From positions 10,711,025 to 10,775,024 of the forward strand of contig NC_088649.1 of the NCBI RefSeq assembly GCF_964019385.1: 64,000 nt of DNA. The letters run 5' to 3'. Under the pieces are notes generated by a model, which was given only the letters and a program-made list of their open reading frames with translations, was not told the origin of the DNA and made no database searches. Positions 10,174 to 19,814 of the stretch are shown here, piece by piece. The position numbers and the translations under genes are program-made. Numbering within the stretch: the first letter of the stretch is position 1; every line of letters begins with the position of its first letter. This DNA comes from Sycon ciliatum (Eukaryota; Porifera; Calcarea; Leucosolenida; Sycettidae).

Positions 10174-13100
10174 TTAGCCGTACTCCAGTCGTTGGGGTGG
10201 TCTCCTTCTTCGAACTGGACGGTTGACACCAGCCGGTGCTACTGCAGCGTTAGCGGGAGGCAACGGTACTCCTTGAACTGGACAGTTGACATCAGCCGGT
10301 GCTACTGCAGCATCAATGGGAAGTAGCTCTACTCCTCCTAACTGCTCGTCACGGCCACCTGCTCTTTCCGCATACAACAAGTCTGTGGTATCAGGCGTGT
10401 AGGAGCTCGGGTGTGGTGACGCAGTTCTGATCGGGTTCCTTGTCGGAGATGAGTTCAACGCTTCCTCGCGTACAACCGTAGCGCGATGTGTTGGGCGTAC
10501 ACGACACTTCTTCAAGCGGTTCACGTGCACAACTTGGCATGTAGCCAAGTCTGATCCCATATCACGGATGCGATACACAACATCAGACAACCGGTTCAAA
10601 ACCTTGAACGGTCCCTTCCATAATTTCGCCAACTTGGTGCTGGTTCCAACCGGAACAGCGGGTACCAAGAGCCATACCAGACTTCCTTCCGCGAATTCCA
10701 CCGACACAGCCCTATGATCATAGAGATGCGCCTGATGTCGATGCACTGCACCGGGCTTGTGCCTCACAATCGTGTGCACATCCGCCAAACGGGACCGCAA
10801 TTGACGCACATACGTAGGTTCATCCAACTGTTCAGCTGGCGGTAAACCATACGCAACATCTTGCGGGAGACAGAACTCTCTGCCGAAGAGGAGATACGCC
10901 GGCGTGTACCCTGTGCTGGCTTGGGTGGTAGCCCGATACGCCATTAATGCTGCGGGTAATTGGACATCCCAATCACGCTGGTCTCTCTGAACATAGTGTG
11001 AGAGCAATCGCTCTAACGTCTGGTTAAACCTCTCTACCAATCCGTCACCCGACGGATGGTAAGCCGTTGCCGTTGTTTTCTTGATACCAAGCAAGCCGCA
11101 AACGTTCTTGAACAGTTTCGAATCAAAGTTTGCACCTTGATCCGTATGCAAGCTATCCGGTGCTCCAAATCTGGACACGAATTCGCTCACAAATACCGAT
11201 GCAACAGTCGCTGCATCCATCCGTTTCAACGGATACGCCTCTACCCACTTCGTGAAGTAGTCCACAACGACCAAAATGTGACGATTTCCACCTGAAGTCT
11301 CAGGCAGTCCTGGAATCAAATCCATAGCCACACGGTCGAAGGGATACCCCGCCCAGGACACCTGTAAGGGTGCCCCTTGTCCTCGACCAACCGGTCGGGA
11401 GCGTCGACAACATGACGTGCACGTGCCGATCCAATCTTCAACGTCACGACTCATTCCATGCCAATAGAACCGAGTGCGAAGCTGGGCAATCGTCCGCTTC
11501 ATACCCACATGACCAAGGAAATCGTGATACTCCTTCAAGATTTCGGTCCGCAGATCAACTGGGATCAAAATCTGAAAACGGTTCGGCGCTGAAATCTCAG
11601 GCTCAACCCATTCCCTTCCAATCACTCCGCCCTTTACAGAAAGATGCTGGCGTCCCCGCCAGTACTTCCTCAAAGTCGGACTGATTCCGGTCAAGTCAGC
11701 CGACTCGCCGTCATCCATTAGCCACTCAAAAAGCTGCCTGAGGTCAGGATCAGCTTGCTGGGCAATCACCCAGGTCCCATATGTCCAGTCCCTTCGCTGA
11801 ACCAAGGGTCCAGGAACGGCAGGAGCCACTTCTGTAACATTCATCACAGGTTTGGTCTTCTGTCTGGACAAGCCATCTGCGTTTGAATGAGCCTTGCCCT
11901 TTCGATATTGCAGATCATACTCGAATTGACTGAGGAACTCCAACCACCTGGCGACAATCGGCACTGGTTCTTTGAAGTTGTCCAAATGCTGCAATGCTTT
12001 GTGATCCGAGCGGACCAAGAAGCGCTTGCCGAGCAGGTAACACCTGAAGTGATTAAACGCCCAAACTACACCCAGCAATTCGCTTTTGGTAGAAGCGTAC
12101 CTGCGTTCCGATGCAGATGTCAATCGACTAGCAAAGGCAATGGGTCGTTCGACCCCCTTCTCATCTTGCTGTGACAAAACAGCACCCAATCCCGTACCAC
12201 TGGCGTCAACATCCAGATTGAACCTCGGAGCATCAGGTCCATATTGTGGATATGCTAGGGTTGGTGAAGAAGTCAACCGTCTCTTCAACGTAGCAAATGC
12301 CTCTTCACACTCCTCGGTCCATACGAACGCATGGCCTTGTTTAGTCAAATGAGTGAGGGGTTTAGCAACATCCGAGAAGTTCGGTACGAACCTTCGATAG
12401 TAGCCACAGAACCCCAAAAATGCCCGAATTTCCGCTACATTCGTAGGGTGCTCCCACGTAGCCACGCGGTGAGTCTTTGCCTCATCAGTGCTCACACCCT
12501 CTTCCGAGACCACATGGCCCAGAAAATCCACCCTCGTACGCAGCAAGAAGCATTTGGATGGTTTTAGACGCAACCCTGCGTCCAATAGCCGTTCAAACAC
12601 CGCCTCGAGCCGCTCTAAGTGTTCATCAAAAGTCTTTGCAAACACAATCACATCATCGAGATACACGAGGCAAATCTGCCACTGTAGCCCACGCAAGACA
12701 ACACTCATAAGTCTCTGGAACGAGCTTGGACCGTTACACACACCGAACGGCATGACTGTAAACTGGTAGTGCCCATCTGGAGTGGAGAAACCCGTTTTCT
12801 CCTTGTCTTCTTCTGCCATAGGCAGCTGATGATAGCCGGAACACAAATCCAAGGTGGAAAAGTACTTCGCGCCACTCAGCGCGTCCAACGTATCATCAAT
12901 CCGTGGGAGAGGATATGGATCCCGCTCCGTAACGGCATTCAATTTGCGATAATCAACGCAAAATCGAGTTGAGCCATCCTTCTTCTTAACCAGCACTATT
13001 GGCGAAGACCAAGGACTAGTAAAATCCTCTACTACCCCTTGTTCCTTCATGCCCTTCACTAGTTCACGGGTGGCTTCCCTTGAATTCCAAGGCAATCGCC

Positions 13101-13422
13101 TAGGAGCCTGGAAGATAGGACTTCTTCCCTTGGTGTTAATGTTGTGGTGTTGCACAGTCGTGCGACCCAATTCAGCAGAGTTCATCGCGAATACCATCCG
13201 GTAGCGACAGACGAGATCACGCAAGCGTGCCAATTCCTCATTCCCAATTGACCCTTGCCCACCAGGCTGAACACGAGACGTCTCCCGGTTCGCCTCCGCT
13301 GTGCCCTTACCAGGTTCATAACCGAGCTGCAGCTCGTCATCCCCCGACACAGACTTCCCACTCACAGGACCTTCTAGTCCAATGTTGAGTCCCCCGTGGA
13401 TTCCATTCCTATATGATCGCAA
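10174..13422 (-). CDS. pol: Ty3/gypsy Pol: RT, RNase H, integrase
   Basis: An uninterrupted frame of about 1,080 codons. RT spans roughly residues 80-290: FCVDYRKLN near 154, STLDLCSGYHQL near 190, and the active-site YLDD at 254-257. RNase H follows (LDVDASGTGLGAVLSQ, then SDHKALQHL). Integrase has a zinc-binding HHCC region (HDFLGH, then CTSCC) and the catalytic core D (DLIPGLPE), D (DQGANFDSK), E (GLVERFNQTLERLL). A GPFKVLNRLSD-type C-terminal domain is present. These convert element RNA to DNA and insert it. The first codon at the 5' end of the open frame is TTG, so the true product is probably made as a Gag-Pol fusion from upstream. The enzyme domains themselves look intact. Confidence 0.95.
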   Translation of the reverse strand: MRSYRNGIHGGLNIGLEGPVSGKSVSGDDELQLGYEPGKGTAEANRETSRVQPGGQGSIGNEELARLRDLVCRYRMVFAMNSAELGRTTVQHHNINTKGRSPIFQAPRRLPWNSREATRELVKGMKEQGVVEDFTSPWSSPIVLVKKKDGSTRFCVDYRKLNAVTERDPYPLPRIDDTLDALSGAKYFSTLDLCSGYHQLPMAEEDKEKTGFSTPDGHYQFTVMPFGVCNGPSSFQRLMSVVLRGLQWQICLVYLDDVIVFAKTFDEHLERLEAVFERLLDAGLRLKPSKCFLLRTRVDFLGHVVSEEGVSTDEAKTHRVATWEHPTNVAEIRAFLGFCGYYRRFVPNFSDVAKPLTHLTKQGHAFVWTEECEEAFATLKRRLTSSPTLAYPQYGPDAPRFNLDVDASGTGLGAVLSQQDEKGVERPIAFASRLTSASERRYASTKSELLGVVWAFNHFRCYLLGKRFLVRSDHKALQHLDNFKEPVPIVARWLEFLSQFEYDLQYRKGKAHSNADGLSRQKTKPVMNVTEVAPAVPGPLVQRRDWTYGTWVIAQQADPDLRQLFEWLMDDGESADLTGISPTLRKYWRGRQHLSVKGGVIGREWVEPEISAPNRFQILIPVDLRTEILKEYHDFLGHVGMKRTIAQLRTRFYWHGMSRDVEDWIGTCTSCCRRSRPVGRGQGAPLQVSWAGYPFDRVAMDLIPGLPETSGGNRHILVVVDYFTKWVEAYPLKRMDAATVASVFVSEFVSRFGAPDSLHTDQGANFDSKLFKNVCGLLGIKKTTATAYHPSGDGLVERFNQTLERLLSHYVQRDQRDWDVQLPAALMAYRATTQASTGYTPAYLLFGREFCLPQDVAYGLPPAEQLDEPTYVRQLRSRLADVHTIVRHKPGAVHRHQAHLYDHRAVSVEFAEGSLVWLLVPAVPVGTSTKLAKLWKGPFKVLNRLSDVVYRIRDMGSDLATCQVVHVNRLKKCRVRPTHRATVVREEALNSSPTRNPIRTASPHPSSYTPDTTDLLYAERAGGRDEQLGGVELLPIDAAVAPADVNCPVQGVPLPPANAAVAPAGVNRPVRRRRPPQRLEYG

Positions 13423-13838
13423 TCATCCTCGTCTTCGCCCATGACACTCATCACGGCTGAAATAGGTAGCAGCTGTCCCACTCGGGCACCTCTTCCTAAA
13501 GATACTGACTCCTCTGAGCTCAATACCCGAACGGGTACACCTTCATCTGTTGGACAAACAACCGCTCGTGCCAACAAAACATCCCCACCATCGATCAGAC
13601 AGCCGTCTGGTTCGGTGATGCCACGTGAAGGAACATCCTCCTTGTTCTCGATAACGGCAGCCACCGTCATCTCACAGTATGGAGGTATAACTACCCTATT
13701 CTTCAATCGAAGATTATGGCAGCGTTGTGATGTTCCCACCGTTGAAACTTCAGCCTTATCAGCCTTGAAGTTCAATTTCCCATCATTCGCGTGATCTCGC
13801 AAGGTATCTGCGATAGTACATCCCTTCCAATCAGGCAA
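13374..13838 (-). pseudogene. Ty3/gypsy protease-RT linker
   Basis: This frame continues the polyprotein between protease and RT. It overlaps the protease frame at 13772-13838 and the Pol frame at 13374-13422, each in a different phase. It contains VPVRVLSSEESVSLGRGARV, a pattern typical of the spacer after gypsy proteases. The overlaps, with homology running across each frame boundary, indicate small indels and not separate genes. Programmed frameshifting at so many points would be unusual. Confidence 0.7.
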
Positions 13839-14236
13839 TGATACCGCAACCCTCGAATCACCTTCATCTCATGGACACAAATAGCATCCTGTATTGCCAA
13901 ACATGCAGCGACCGTGCCACACACATGCAACCTCTGACCATCCGCACCGCAGAAGCCAGTCGACTTCTCTGGTGGTTCCAGGTCGCCCAACATGTAGCCC
14001 AACTGCTGCGAGAGGGTCTCAGAAATTAGACTTACTGAGGAACCCGTATCTACCAGTAACTCTACTGGCAGCCCATTAATCCTTCCCTCAATCATCATAC
14101 CTCCGTGGCTTTCTGCTGCCCTGCTCAAGGCAGCGACCACTTCAGAGTCATTCTCTAGAGCATCCGAGACAATCGCCTCAGTTTCTGGACCCAGCACAGT
14201 TTCTTGATCGCAGACGCGGCCCGCCGTCTCGATCAA
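13772..14236 (-). pseudogene. Ty3/gypsy aspartic protease
   Basis: Contains the retropepsin active site LLVDTGSSVSLIS and, toward the C-terminus, HCLIGRDVLSQIP, which matches the conserved (I/L)GRD region of the fold. The enzyme would cleave Gag-Pol into mature parts inside the virus-like particle. The open frame begins with TTG and must be entered from gag. It is out of phase with both gag upstream and the linker downstream, so this copy could not make a continuous polyprotein as read here. Confidence 0.85.
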
Positions 14237-14348
14237 TGCCCGTTTCCCGCCGGTCGGCGAGATTGGTACTCCCTTCCGGGTTTCATCAAGTCTGGATAGT
14301 CAGCTCTTCTGTGTCCCATTCGGCCACAGAACCAGCAAGTCAAACCCC

Positions 14349-15140
14349 TCAATTGTTCAGGCCTATAGTGGTCAACTCTGTCCACTTGGTCCCCTCTCCT
14401 GAATTGTTGGTTCGGCCTAGGAGGGTGGTCCTGTCCACCTGACCACTAAGCTTCTCCACCAACTTTGCCAACGACTCCAACGTAGGGAGCTCTGACGGTG
14501 CAACCGCAGCCGTCACCAATTGACGTGGTACGCCATACGCATCGTCCATTCGGCCGTGCGTGCCCTCGTTCCCCCACACCCTCTCCAGATGGTTAGCCAT
14601 CTCGATCGTTTCCTGAACCGTTCGTGGTGCATTTTCCTGTAAGCGCAATCGCAACCTGTCAGGAGTCATGGAATCAATGAGCTGATCCCGCACCAACTCT
14701 TCTTGTACGTCTCCACCCATGGTCGGGTAAGCCCTGTGTACAAGACTACGCAAGTCGTCAGCCAATCGACTGACGTCTTCCTCAGGCTTGCGCCTTCGCG
14801 TTCTAAATTGCGACTTATATTGGCGGGCTGTCTCTGGTGGTGCAAACCTCCTCGACAAGTCCTCTACGACCTGAGGCCACTCCACTCGGCGGGCTTCAGG
14901 TACAGTCGCAACAAATTTTTGTGCAGCCCCTCTTAGCCGTACGGCTAAGTATTGAGCCTTTTGCACGTCATTCCACTCGTTCACACGAGCACATTGGTTG
15001 AAGTACTGCAAGTACTCCACCCAATCCCCCACGCCATCATATGCTTCAGGCATTACTGCCGGCCGTACCACCATCGCCCCACCATTTGCACCCCCTACAG
15101 CAGCGTTCGCTGCTGCATCCAGAGCCTGATTGTGAGCCAT
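14349..15140 (-). CDS. gag: Ty3/gypsy Gag (263 aa, frameshifted end)
   Basis: From ATG at 15140 (minus strand; MAHNQALDAA) to a TGA at 14349-14351. Residues about 30-220 match the retrotransposon Gag capsid-like fold: DWVEYLQYFNQC, LRGAAQKFV, LSRRFAPPE, DDLRSLVHRAYP, QENAPRTVQETIEMANHL. It would assemble the particle that packages element RNA. The frame ends before the zinc knuckle. A knuckle-like CWFCGRMGHRRADYP is readable in another phase just downstream (about 14290-14340), pointing to a small indel near 14400. In that knuckle the last Cys of CX2CX4HX4C is Tyr. Confidence 0.85.
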   Translation of the reverse strand: MAHNQALDAAANAAVGGANGGAMVVRPAVMPEAYDGVGDWVEYLQYFNQCARVNEWNDVQKAQYLAVRLRGAAQKFVATVPEARRVEWPQVVEDLSRRFAPPETARQYKSQFRTRRRKPEEDVSRLADDLRSLVHRAYPTMGGDVQEELVRDQLIDSMTPDRLRLRLQENAPRTVQETIEMANHLERVWGNEGTHGRMDDAYGVPRQLVTAAVAPSELPTLESLAKLVEKLSGQVDRTTLLGRTNNSGEGTKWTELTTIGLNN

Positions 15141-15390
15141 GATAATCAGAAATCGAGTGCGTTCGCTCTCAACAGGATATCTTTGTCTTTTGCAATCGCA
15201 AGACTGTGATACCTTTTCCTTGCCCAGTTGCGCCTTATATTCCCCACTTGCTACTTCGTACGGTTGTCCTCCGACCAATGAGAGCTGTTCAGGTCACAAG
15301 TACTGCACAGTACATACGTTCGTATGTACTACAGTCGTCATCGGATCACACCATTCGCGTACGGGTCAGCAAAAATCATGGTCAAACTGG

Positions 15391-15508
15391 TCTGTAGTAC
15401 GGTATGGTGTTCAACCGATCACCAGTCCGCGCCAGTTCAACCCTCCTCATCATCAAACTACAAATCTGTAGTACGATACGGTGTTCAACCGATCACCAGT
15501 CCGCGCGC
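15391..15508 (-). repeat. 74-bp-spaced direct repeat in gypsy leader
   Basis: A block of about 42 bp with the core GTGTTCAACCGATCACCAGT occurs at 15391-15432 and again from 15465, with two small differences. It lies in the roughly 700-bp noncoding stretch between the extra ORF and gag. Function unknown; a structured leader or packaging region is possible. Confidence 0.75.
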
Positions 15509-15834
15509 CAGTCCAACCCGCATGCGCGAGAGTGTTGGCAGTTCTGTCAACACTCTCGCCTAGCCACATCCTCTCCAAAATAGGCAACTCTGCCTTCAAC
15601 AAAGAGCAATCGCTCTACATTACGATCATTGTTTGCTGCCCGGCCGTCAAATCATTCGATCTGTTCGGCTTTTAGACAACATACAACCATTATGATAATT
15701 ATCCACCCCAACATTCCAGCACCCCGTCAAGTCTGTAGCATGCAAGAAACCCATCACCAGATCACTCAGAACACAAGAATTTCGATACCAACGACCATCC
15801 GGTCTTGTTTATTGAAGATCGAAATTGAAAATGT

Positions 15835-16374
15835 TCACAAATCATCCATGAGCAGCTCTTGTTCAAGTTCCCTCATCTGCTCGTCGAGCTCGGCAGACCA
15901 CCCGGCCGCCTGTGCTTGACGAGTTTCGTGTGCCTCTTCCCGCTGCTGCTGACGCTCCACTCCGAGTTCGGCAGATTCTTCGGACGCAGTCGCGCCCTTG
16001 GAATCCGCCCTCGGAGCTTCACCGGCGGATGAAGAAGAGTCGGAATTTCCCTCAGTTCTCTTGGGGCTCGCCGGCACCGAGGAGACCGAGGAGGTCGCGG
16101 AGGATGCGGACGCACCCCCCACTTTCTCCTTAGTCGCCTCGGCAGCACGACGACCTTTTCGCTCTTTCCATTTCCGACTCTTCTTTGCCGACCGTTCGGC
16201 CGGCGTCATCCCTAGTGCTTGGAGGTCGTTGGCGTGCCGAAGCAACGGACCCAAATGTTGCGGGACTCGGCGGAGATGGCGCGCTTTCTCATGCTCCCCA
16301 AGGGCTTCCAGGGCTGCTGCCCCGCGTTCGGCGGCCTTCATCATGTTGTCGACGCTGACAGTTGTCGGAGGCAT
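15835..16374 (-). CDS. Extra 179-aa ORF 5' of gypsy gag
   Basis: ATG at 16374 to stop at 15835, just inside the 5' LTR and primer-binding site, about 700 bases upstream of gag. I do not recognise a domain. The N-terminus (MPPTTVSVDNMMKAAERGAA) is followed by a Lys/Arg-rich block near residues 60-85, a Ser/Ala-rich low-complexity centre and an acidic, Leu-spaced C-terminus (LDEQMRELEQELLMDDL) that could form a coiled coil. It might be a Gag-like or accessory protein, or an N-terminal Gag region separated by intervening sequence. A frame of this length at this GC content could also be partly fortuitous. Confidence 0.5.
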   Translation of the reverse strand: MPPTTVSVDNMMKAAERGAAALEALGEHEKARHLRRVPQHLGPLLRHANDLQALGMTPAERSAKKSRKWKERKGRRAAEATKEKVGGASASSATSSVSSVPASPKRTEGNSDSSSSAGEAPRADSKGATASEESAELGVERQQQREEAHETRQAQAAGWSAELDEQMRELEQELLMDDL

Positions 16375-16410
16375 CTGTAAGCAATCGCATACAGAAGAAT
16401 AGAACTTGGA

Positions 16411-16427
16411 TCCTGGTCACAGCACCA
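16411..16427 (-). other. Ty3/gypsy primer-binding site
   Basis: On the minus strand TGGTGCTGTGACCAGGA begins four bases after the 5' LTR. It opens with TGG, complementary to a tRNA CCA end. Which tRNA primes it cannot be decided here. Confidence 0.75.
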
Positions 16428-16431
16428 AATA

Positions 16432-17042
16432 TGTCGTGCCGGACATACACAATACCGATCTCAAGGCTACAACATATACATTCGCATTGCTGTAGTAACC
16501 CCACCAGGTCATCAACCAATATAGTTGATCCAAGTATCCATTCAGCCACACACGCTCACCTTGGTCATTCGAATAAGGTTGAGAGTCACTATGATTCCAG
16601 CTCGATTCAAGAGTGAAGGTCGAAGGAAGGTTGGTACTTTTGATCAGAAGCAGCAGGGGTTATATGATAACAAAAAGGATCGAGTTAGACAAAGGCGTAG
16701 CAAAGGCGGGAAAACCAACCAATCAGACCATAGAGAGCTTGTTGCTATGCAGAATTGACCAATGGGAGAAGACAAGGAGAAATGCGTATTAATTATGAAT
16801 TAACTAAACAGCCAGCGTATACGATAAGACAGTTAGCAGATACAACATCCCGCGGCCCATGCATTGATAAAAGTGACAAGTAGATACAAAAGACAACTGC
16901 CGTACAAACGCGCGCTCATGAGGGGAACACGTTCACCCAACATGTTAACTAGTACCGGCAGAGTAGTTAGTTCGTCGTACAACCCGGGGAAGTTTGTCGT
17001 ACAGCCCGGGAGAACCCGTCAGCTGCCGAGGCCGATATGACA
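16432..17042 (-). repeat. Ty3/gypsy 5' LTR
   Basis: 611-bp partner of 9526-10136 with two substitutions and no indels by eye. It should hold the element promoter for minus-strand transcription. Confidence 0.95.
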
Positions 17043-17204
17043 CATGCAGGGCGATAGTGCTGGTTCGAATTCCAGGTGATGTCTTTAAAAAAAAAGGAAA
17101 AACTTATATGAATTTATAACATCCGTATGCTTTTTTTGTCTAGGTCATCAAGGCAAAAAAGCATAGCGTAGGGCCCTGAGCTTCCGAGCTCTCTCGTGTT
17201 ACAC
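17043..17204 (+). repeat. B-box repeat, remainder of split unit
   Basis: Continues the unit interrupted at 9525: CATGCAGGGCGATAGTGC, a B-box-like GGTTCGAATTC at 17062-17072, and the tail TTTATAACATCC through CATAGCGTAGGGCCCTGAGC, which matches 8910-8990. Confidence 0.8.
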
Positions 17205-17908
17205 TATTTTTGCTAAGGAACTCTAGAAGTCCTTTTTCCCTTTTTCAACTCACTCAACCAATGTGCGTCTCATACATTCTGTTTGTCAAGTACTAGCAGT
17301 AGTTTGGCATTGAGCTCATCGCAGAGTGTGCCTAAAGTGGGAGCAGAAACCCCTCCCATCCTCCCCCTCCCCTCCTCCCTCCTCCCCCCCCCCCCAGCCT
17401 GTGTAGTGTAAGAGGAAGTGTGAGTTTTTTTAGGCTGAATATATTATTGAACCGTCTCTCCTGAGATGACAGCTATACCATAGCCCTTGTTTTTAACATC
17501 ACTGGTCTAAATTTTTCGAATCCTGGTAGTGGCAGTCAATTTTTCTTTAGACCTTTGGTCCCTTTTCATCACCTTCAACTAATGAATAGTCCTGTTGGTG
17601 ACTGTTTGTGTGATTTAGGCGGGCCGTACACCCCTGCACATAGCCTGCGAGGAAGGCTTTCCTGAGTGTGCTGAGATATTGTGCAATGCTAAAGCGCAGG
17701 TTAATTCAATAGACTCTGTAAGTATGCATAATTATGTCGTTGACTTTCAAGAACTGCAGCACATTTGAGAGCTGTGAGTGCACCTATGCAGTGTCTTGAC
17801 TTGGATTTCAAGCCAATCAGGCACACTTGTACCTGGCACAACCTATGCAACCGGGCCAGCGCTGGGTCCGTCCAAGTGTGGCTACTGCATTACGGAGTTG
17901 TAACTATT
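17205..17908 (+). repeat. Duplicated segment, copy 1 (ankyrin flank)
   Basis: Aligns along its length with 52145-52867: TTTTTGCTAAGGA, a C-rich run, GAGATGACAGCTATACCATAG, the ankyrin exon, GCAACCGGGCCAGCGC and GTTGTAACTATTTAAGACT. Substitutions and small indels are frequent, so this is an older duplication than units A-D. Confidence 0.85.
17619..17717 (+). CDS. Ankyrin-repeat exon, copy 1
   Basis: A 99-base, phase-0 exon candidate encoding exactly one 33-residue ankyrin repeat. It includes GRTPLHIACEEGFPECAEIL and the QVNS turn, matching the TPLHxA helix and the VN/D end of the consensus. It is preceded by a pyrimidine-rich TGATTTAG acceptor and followed directly by a GTAAGT donor. Ankyrin repeats are protein-binding modules, and phase-0 single-repeat exons are common in such genes. 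The rest of the gene is not visible nearby, so this may be one displaced exon. Its duplicate at 52577 ends VNLRDY, closer to consensus than the VNSIDS here. Confidence 0.7.
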
Positions 17909-17915
17909 TAAGACT
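17909..17915. other. Left TSD of fold-back insertion
   Basis: TAAGACT here and at 26980-26986. Copy 2 of the segment has one TAAGACT at about 52863-52869, the predicted empty site. Confidence 0.6.
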
Positions 17916-18134
17916 TCTCGATGGACAGTTGTTTAAAGTCCCTGGGCTGCTTACAGTGGTTAATGTCCACTGGACAGAGCAAGTAATACAAATAGCACAC
18001 AGCAATGAATCAAACAAGTCTCGCAACCTTGGCCTCCTCATACAGCAGAATCTATGCTGGAACTCGCATGTTGACTACATCATCACTAGCGACCAGGAAG
18101 ATGTTCCTTCTCCTGCGACTACGCAATTCCTTAA

Positions 18135-19144
18135 CCCTTTGCCGGTCTAACTCAATGTATGTGAGGGGTGGTCACGCAAATACATGTACACACAACCAGC
18201 AATAACTCAAGAACCATGTGATGTAGGTATGGGTAAACCATATATTTTCAAAATCTGTATGCCTGAACGCGTCCAGAAAATTCAAATATGACTAGGTCCA
18301 TGCAAGGATAGGGCCCATGGTAGCCCTTCAAGTTGAGAGAAAATACAATTGCGAATGAAATACACGAATATCACAGCACGAAGGGCATACCAAGTTCGTG
18401 ATGGAGCTGAAGTCGTACGATAAACAATCAGGTAAGGGCTACGTCTTTACAAGAAATGTAGGCTCTCTACAATACCGCCATTGAACACCAACACCTCGCC
18501 ATCGGCGATACGCCAGCAGCAGCAATTCCCATTCCACGATATCGCAGTTTCGGTTTGTTCATCTCAATCGCTGCTCGCGTCAGATTCACTCTCGCTCAGA
18601 TGAGTACTCAGGCGCGAGCTTACGCATGCCGTGATTCTCACGGCCAGGCGAATCAGCTGATCGCACCTGACGAGTCCTTGTGACAGTCGCTGTCGCTGTG
18701 TCAGCAGCAAGAAGGCTTCCTCTCTGTTTGGAGAATTTTGTTTCTTCATTCGTGGACGATATATTTTTGAACTAGCAGGACTCAACGGAGCTCTTTTTCT
18801 CAACAGATTACACTGCAAAACCTCCCGGGACATCCAGCCTGGACTGGTGATGTTACTGCTCTCAGAACACTAGTCAAACACGGCCCCAAGAGATGCACTC
18901 GCATTCTTGAAATGCGCGCATGGCGGATGGTCGTCTTTTCCAATTTCAACAAACTTCAGTCGATCGATACGGCAAAAATTTGTATGGTAAGCATGGTTGT
19001 TTTGCACATCGTCAGAAAGCCTTGGACCTCAGCTACGCGTAGAGCGCCATTTTAGCTGTCTCCTAGCAACAAGACCCCAAAAAAATGAGGGCCAAACGTA
19101 CCGATACTATAGTATCGGTACGCTTATGGTAGACCGGTAAAGGG
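18135..19144. mobile_element. TTAA-flanked (piggyBac-like) miniature element, 1,010 bp
   Basis: Flanked by TTAA at 18131-18134 and 19145-19148. The termini read CCCTTTGCCGGTCTA and, inverted, CCCTTTACCGGTCTA. TTAA target duplications and CCC-starting ends are the hallmark of piggyBac. No transposase is encoded. A perfect 26-bp palindrome centred on CTATAG lies near the right end (19097-19122). Removing the element restores the LINE frame seen at 24830. Confidence 0.88.
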
Positions 19145-19788
19145 TTAAACACTTCTGCTCTCTCCTCCATCTATCTAACCTACATCCGCCCTATTCTTGA
19201 GTATGCTTGCACTGTCCTCTCACCCCTCCCCGCAACCCTGAACGACCAGCTTGAGCGCATCCAACGGCGCCCCGCTCGCTTCTGTTTGCATCTCCCCCTC
19301 TTTGAACACAGAACCCACTCCGTGCTGCTGCACCGACTCAAATGGCCATCACTCAGCAGCCGCCGTACCCTCTCCCATATCCTTCTTTCACATAGCCTGC
19401 ATCATAGATATGCACCACCACACCTTCTTGCAATTCACCTACCCCGAATACAACCCAATCGCACGCTTAGGTTCCCTCGTACCTTTGAGCTACCCACAAC
19501 ACATACAAATCGGCTAAGGGACTCCCCCATCTATGCTTCTCTTGATCTCTTTAATAGCATTCCACTCAGCCTCCGGCATATCAACCCCAGACGAGATTTC
19601 AAAGCAAACATCCTACCACTTGTCATCTCTTCCATGTGTACTTGCTCACATTGCTCAGCACATCTATAGCTCCATTGCGCCCAGCCTATGTGATAAACTC
19701 CCTATTGCCATTGCTACTGCTTCAGCAAGTAGATAAACTTTGATCTCTCTGTATCTGATCCCCGTGCCTGTAATCATTTTTCTCTTAC

Positions 19789-19814
19789 TGGCCACAGGCC
19801 ATCGTGAGAATAAA
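19789..19814 (+). promoter_or_regulatory. LINE A0 3' hairpin and poly(A) signal
   Basis: TGGCC/GGCCA stem at 19789-19801 with an ACA loop; AATAAA at 19809-19814. Confidence 0.6.

Larger units (their letters stand above)
9526..17042 (-). mobile_element. Ty3/gypsy LTR retrotransposon
   Basis: A 7,517-bp element read on the minus strand. Two 611-bp LTRs differ at two positions by eye (C/T near 9584 versus 16490; T/C near 9951 versus 16857), implying a young insertion. CATG flanks both sides (9522-9525 and 17043-17046), a 4-bp target duplication. Removing the element rebuilds a B-box repeat unit matching its neighbour at 8830. On the minus strand the order is LTR, primer-binding site, an extra ORF, gag, protease, RT, RNase H, integrase, LTR. 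Pol is one long open frame, but gag through the protease-RT linker is split over several frames. I see no env gene. Confidence 0.95.

Noticed and set aside
11056-12972. Plus-strand ORFs within the gypsy element
   Set aside because: All lie antisense to the strongly supported Pol frame and show no domain.
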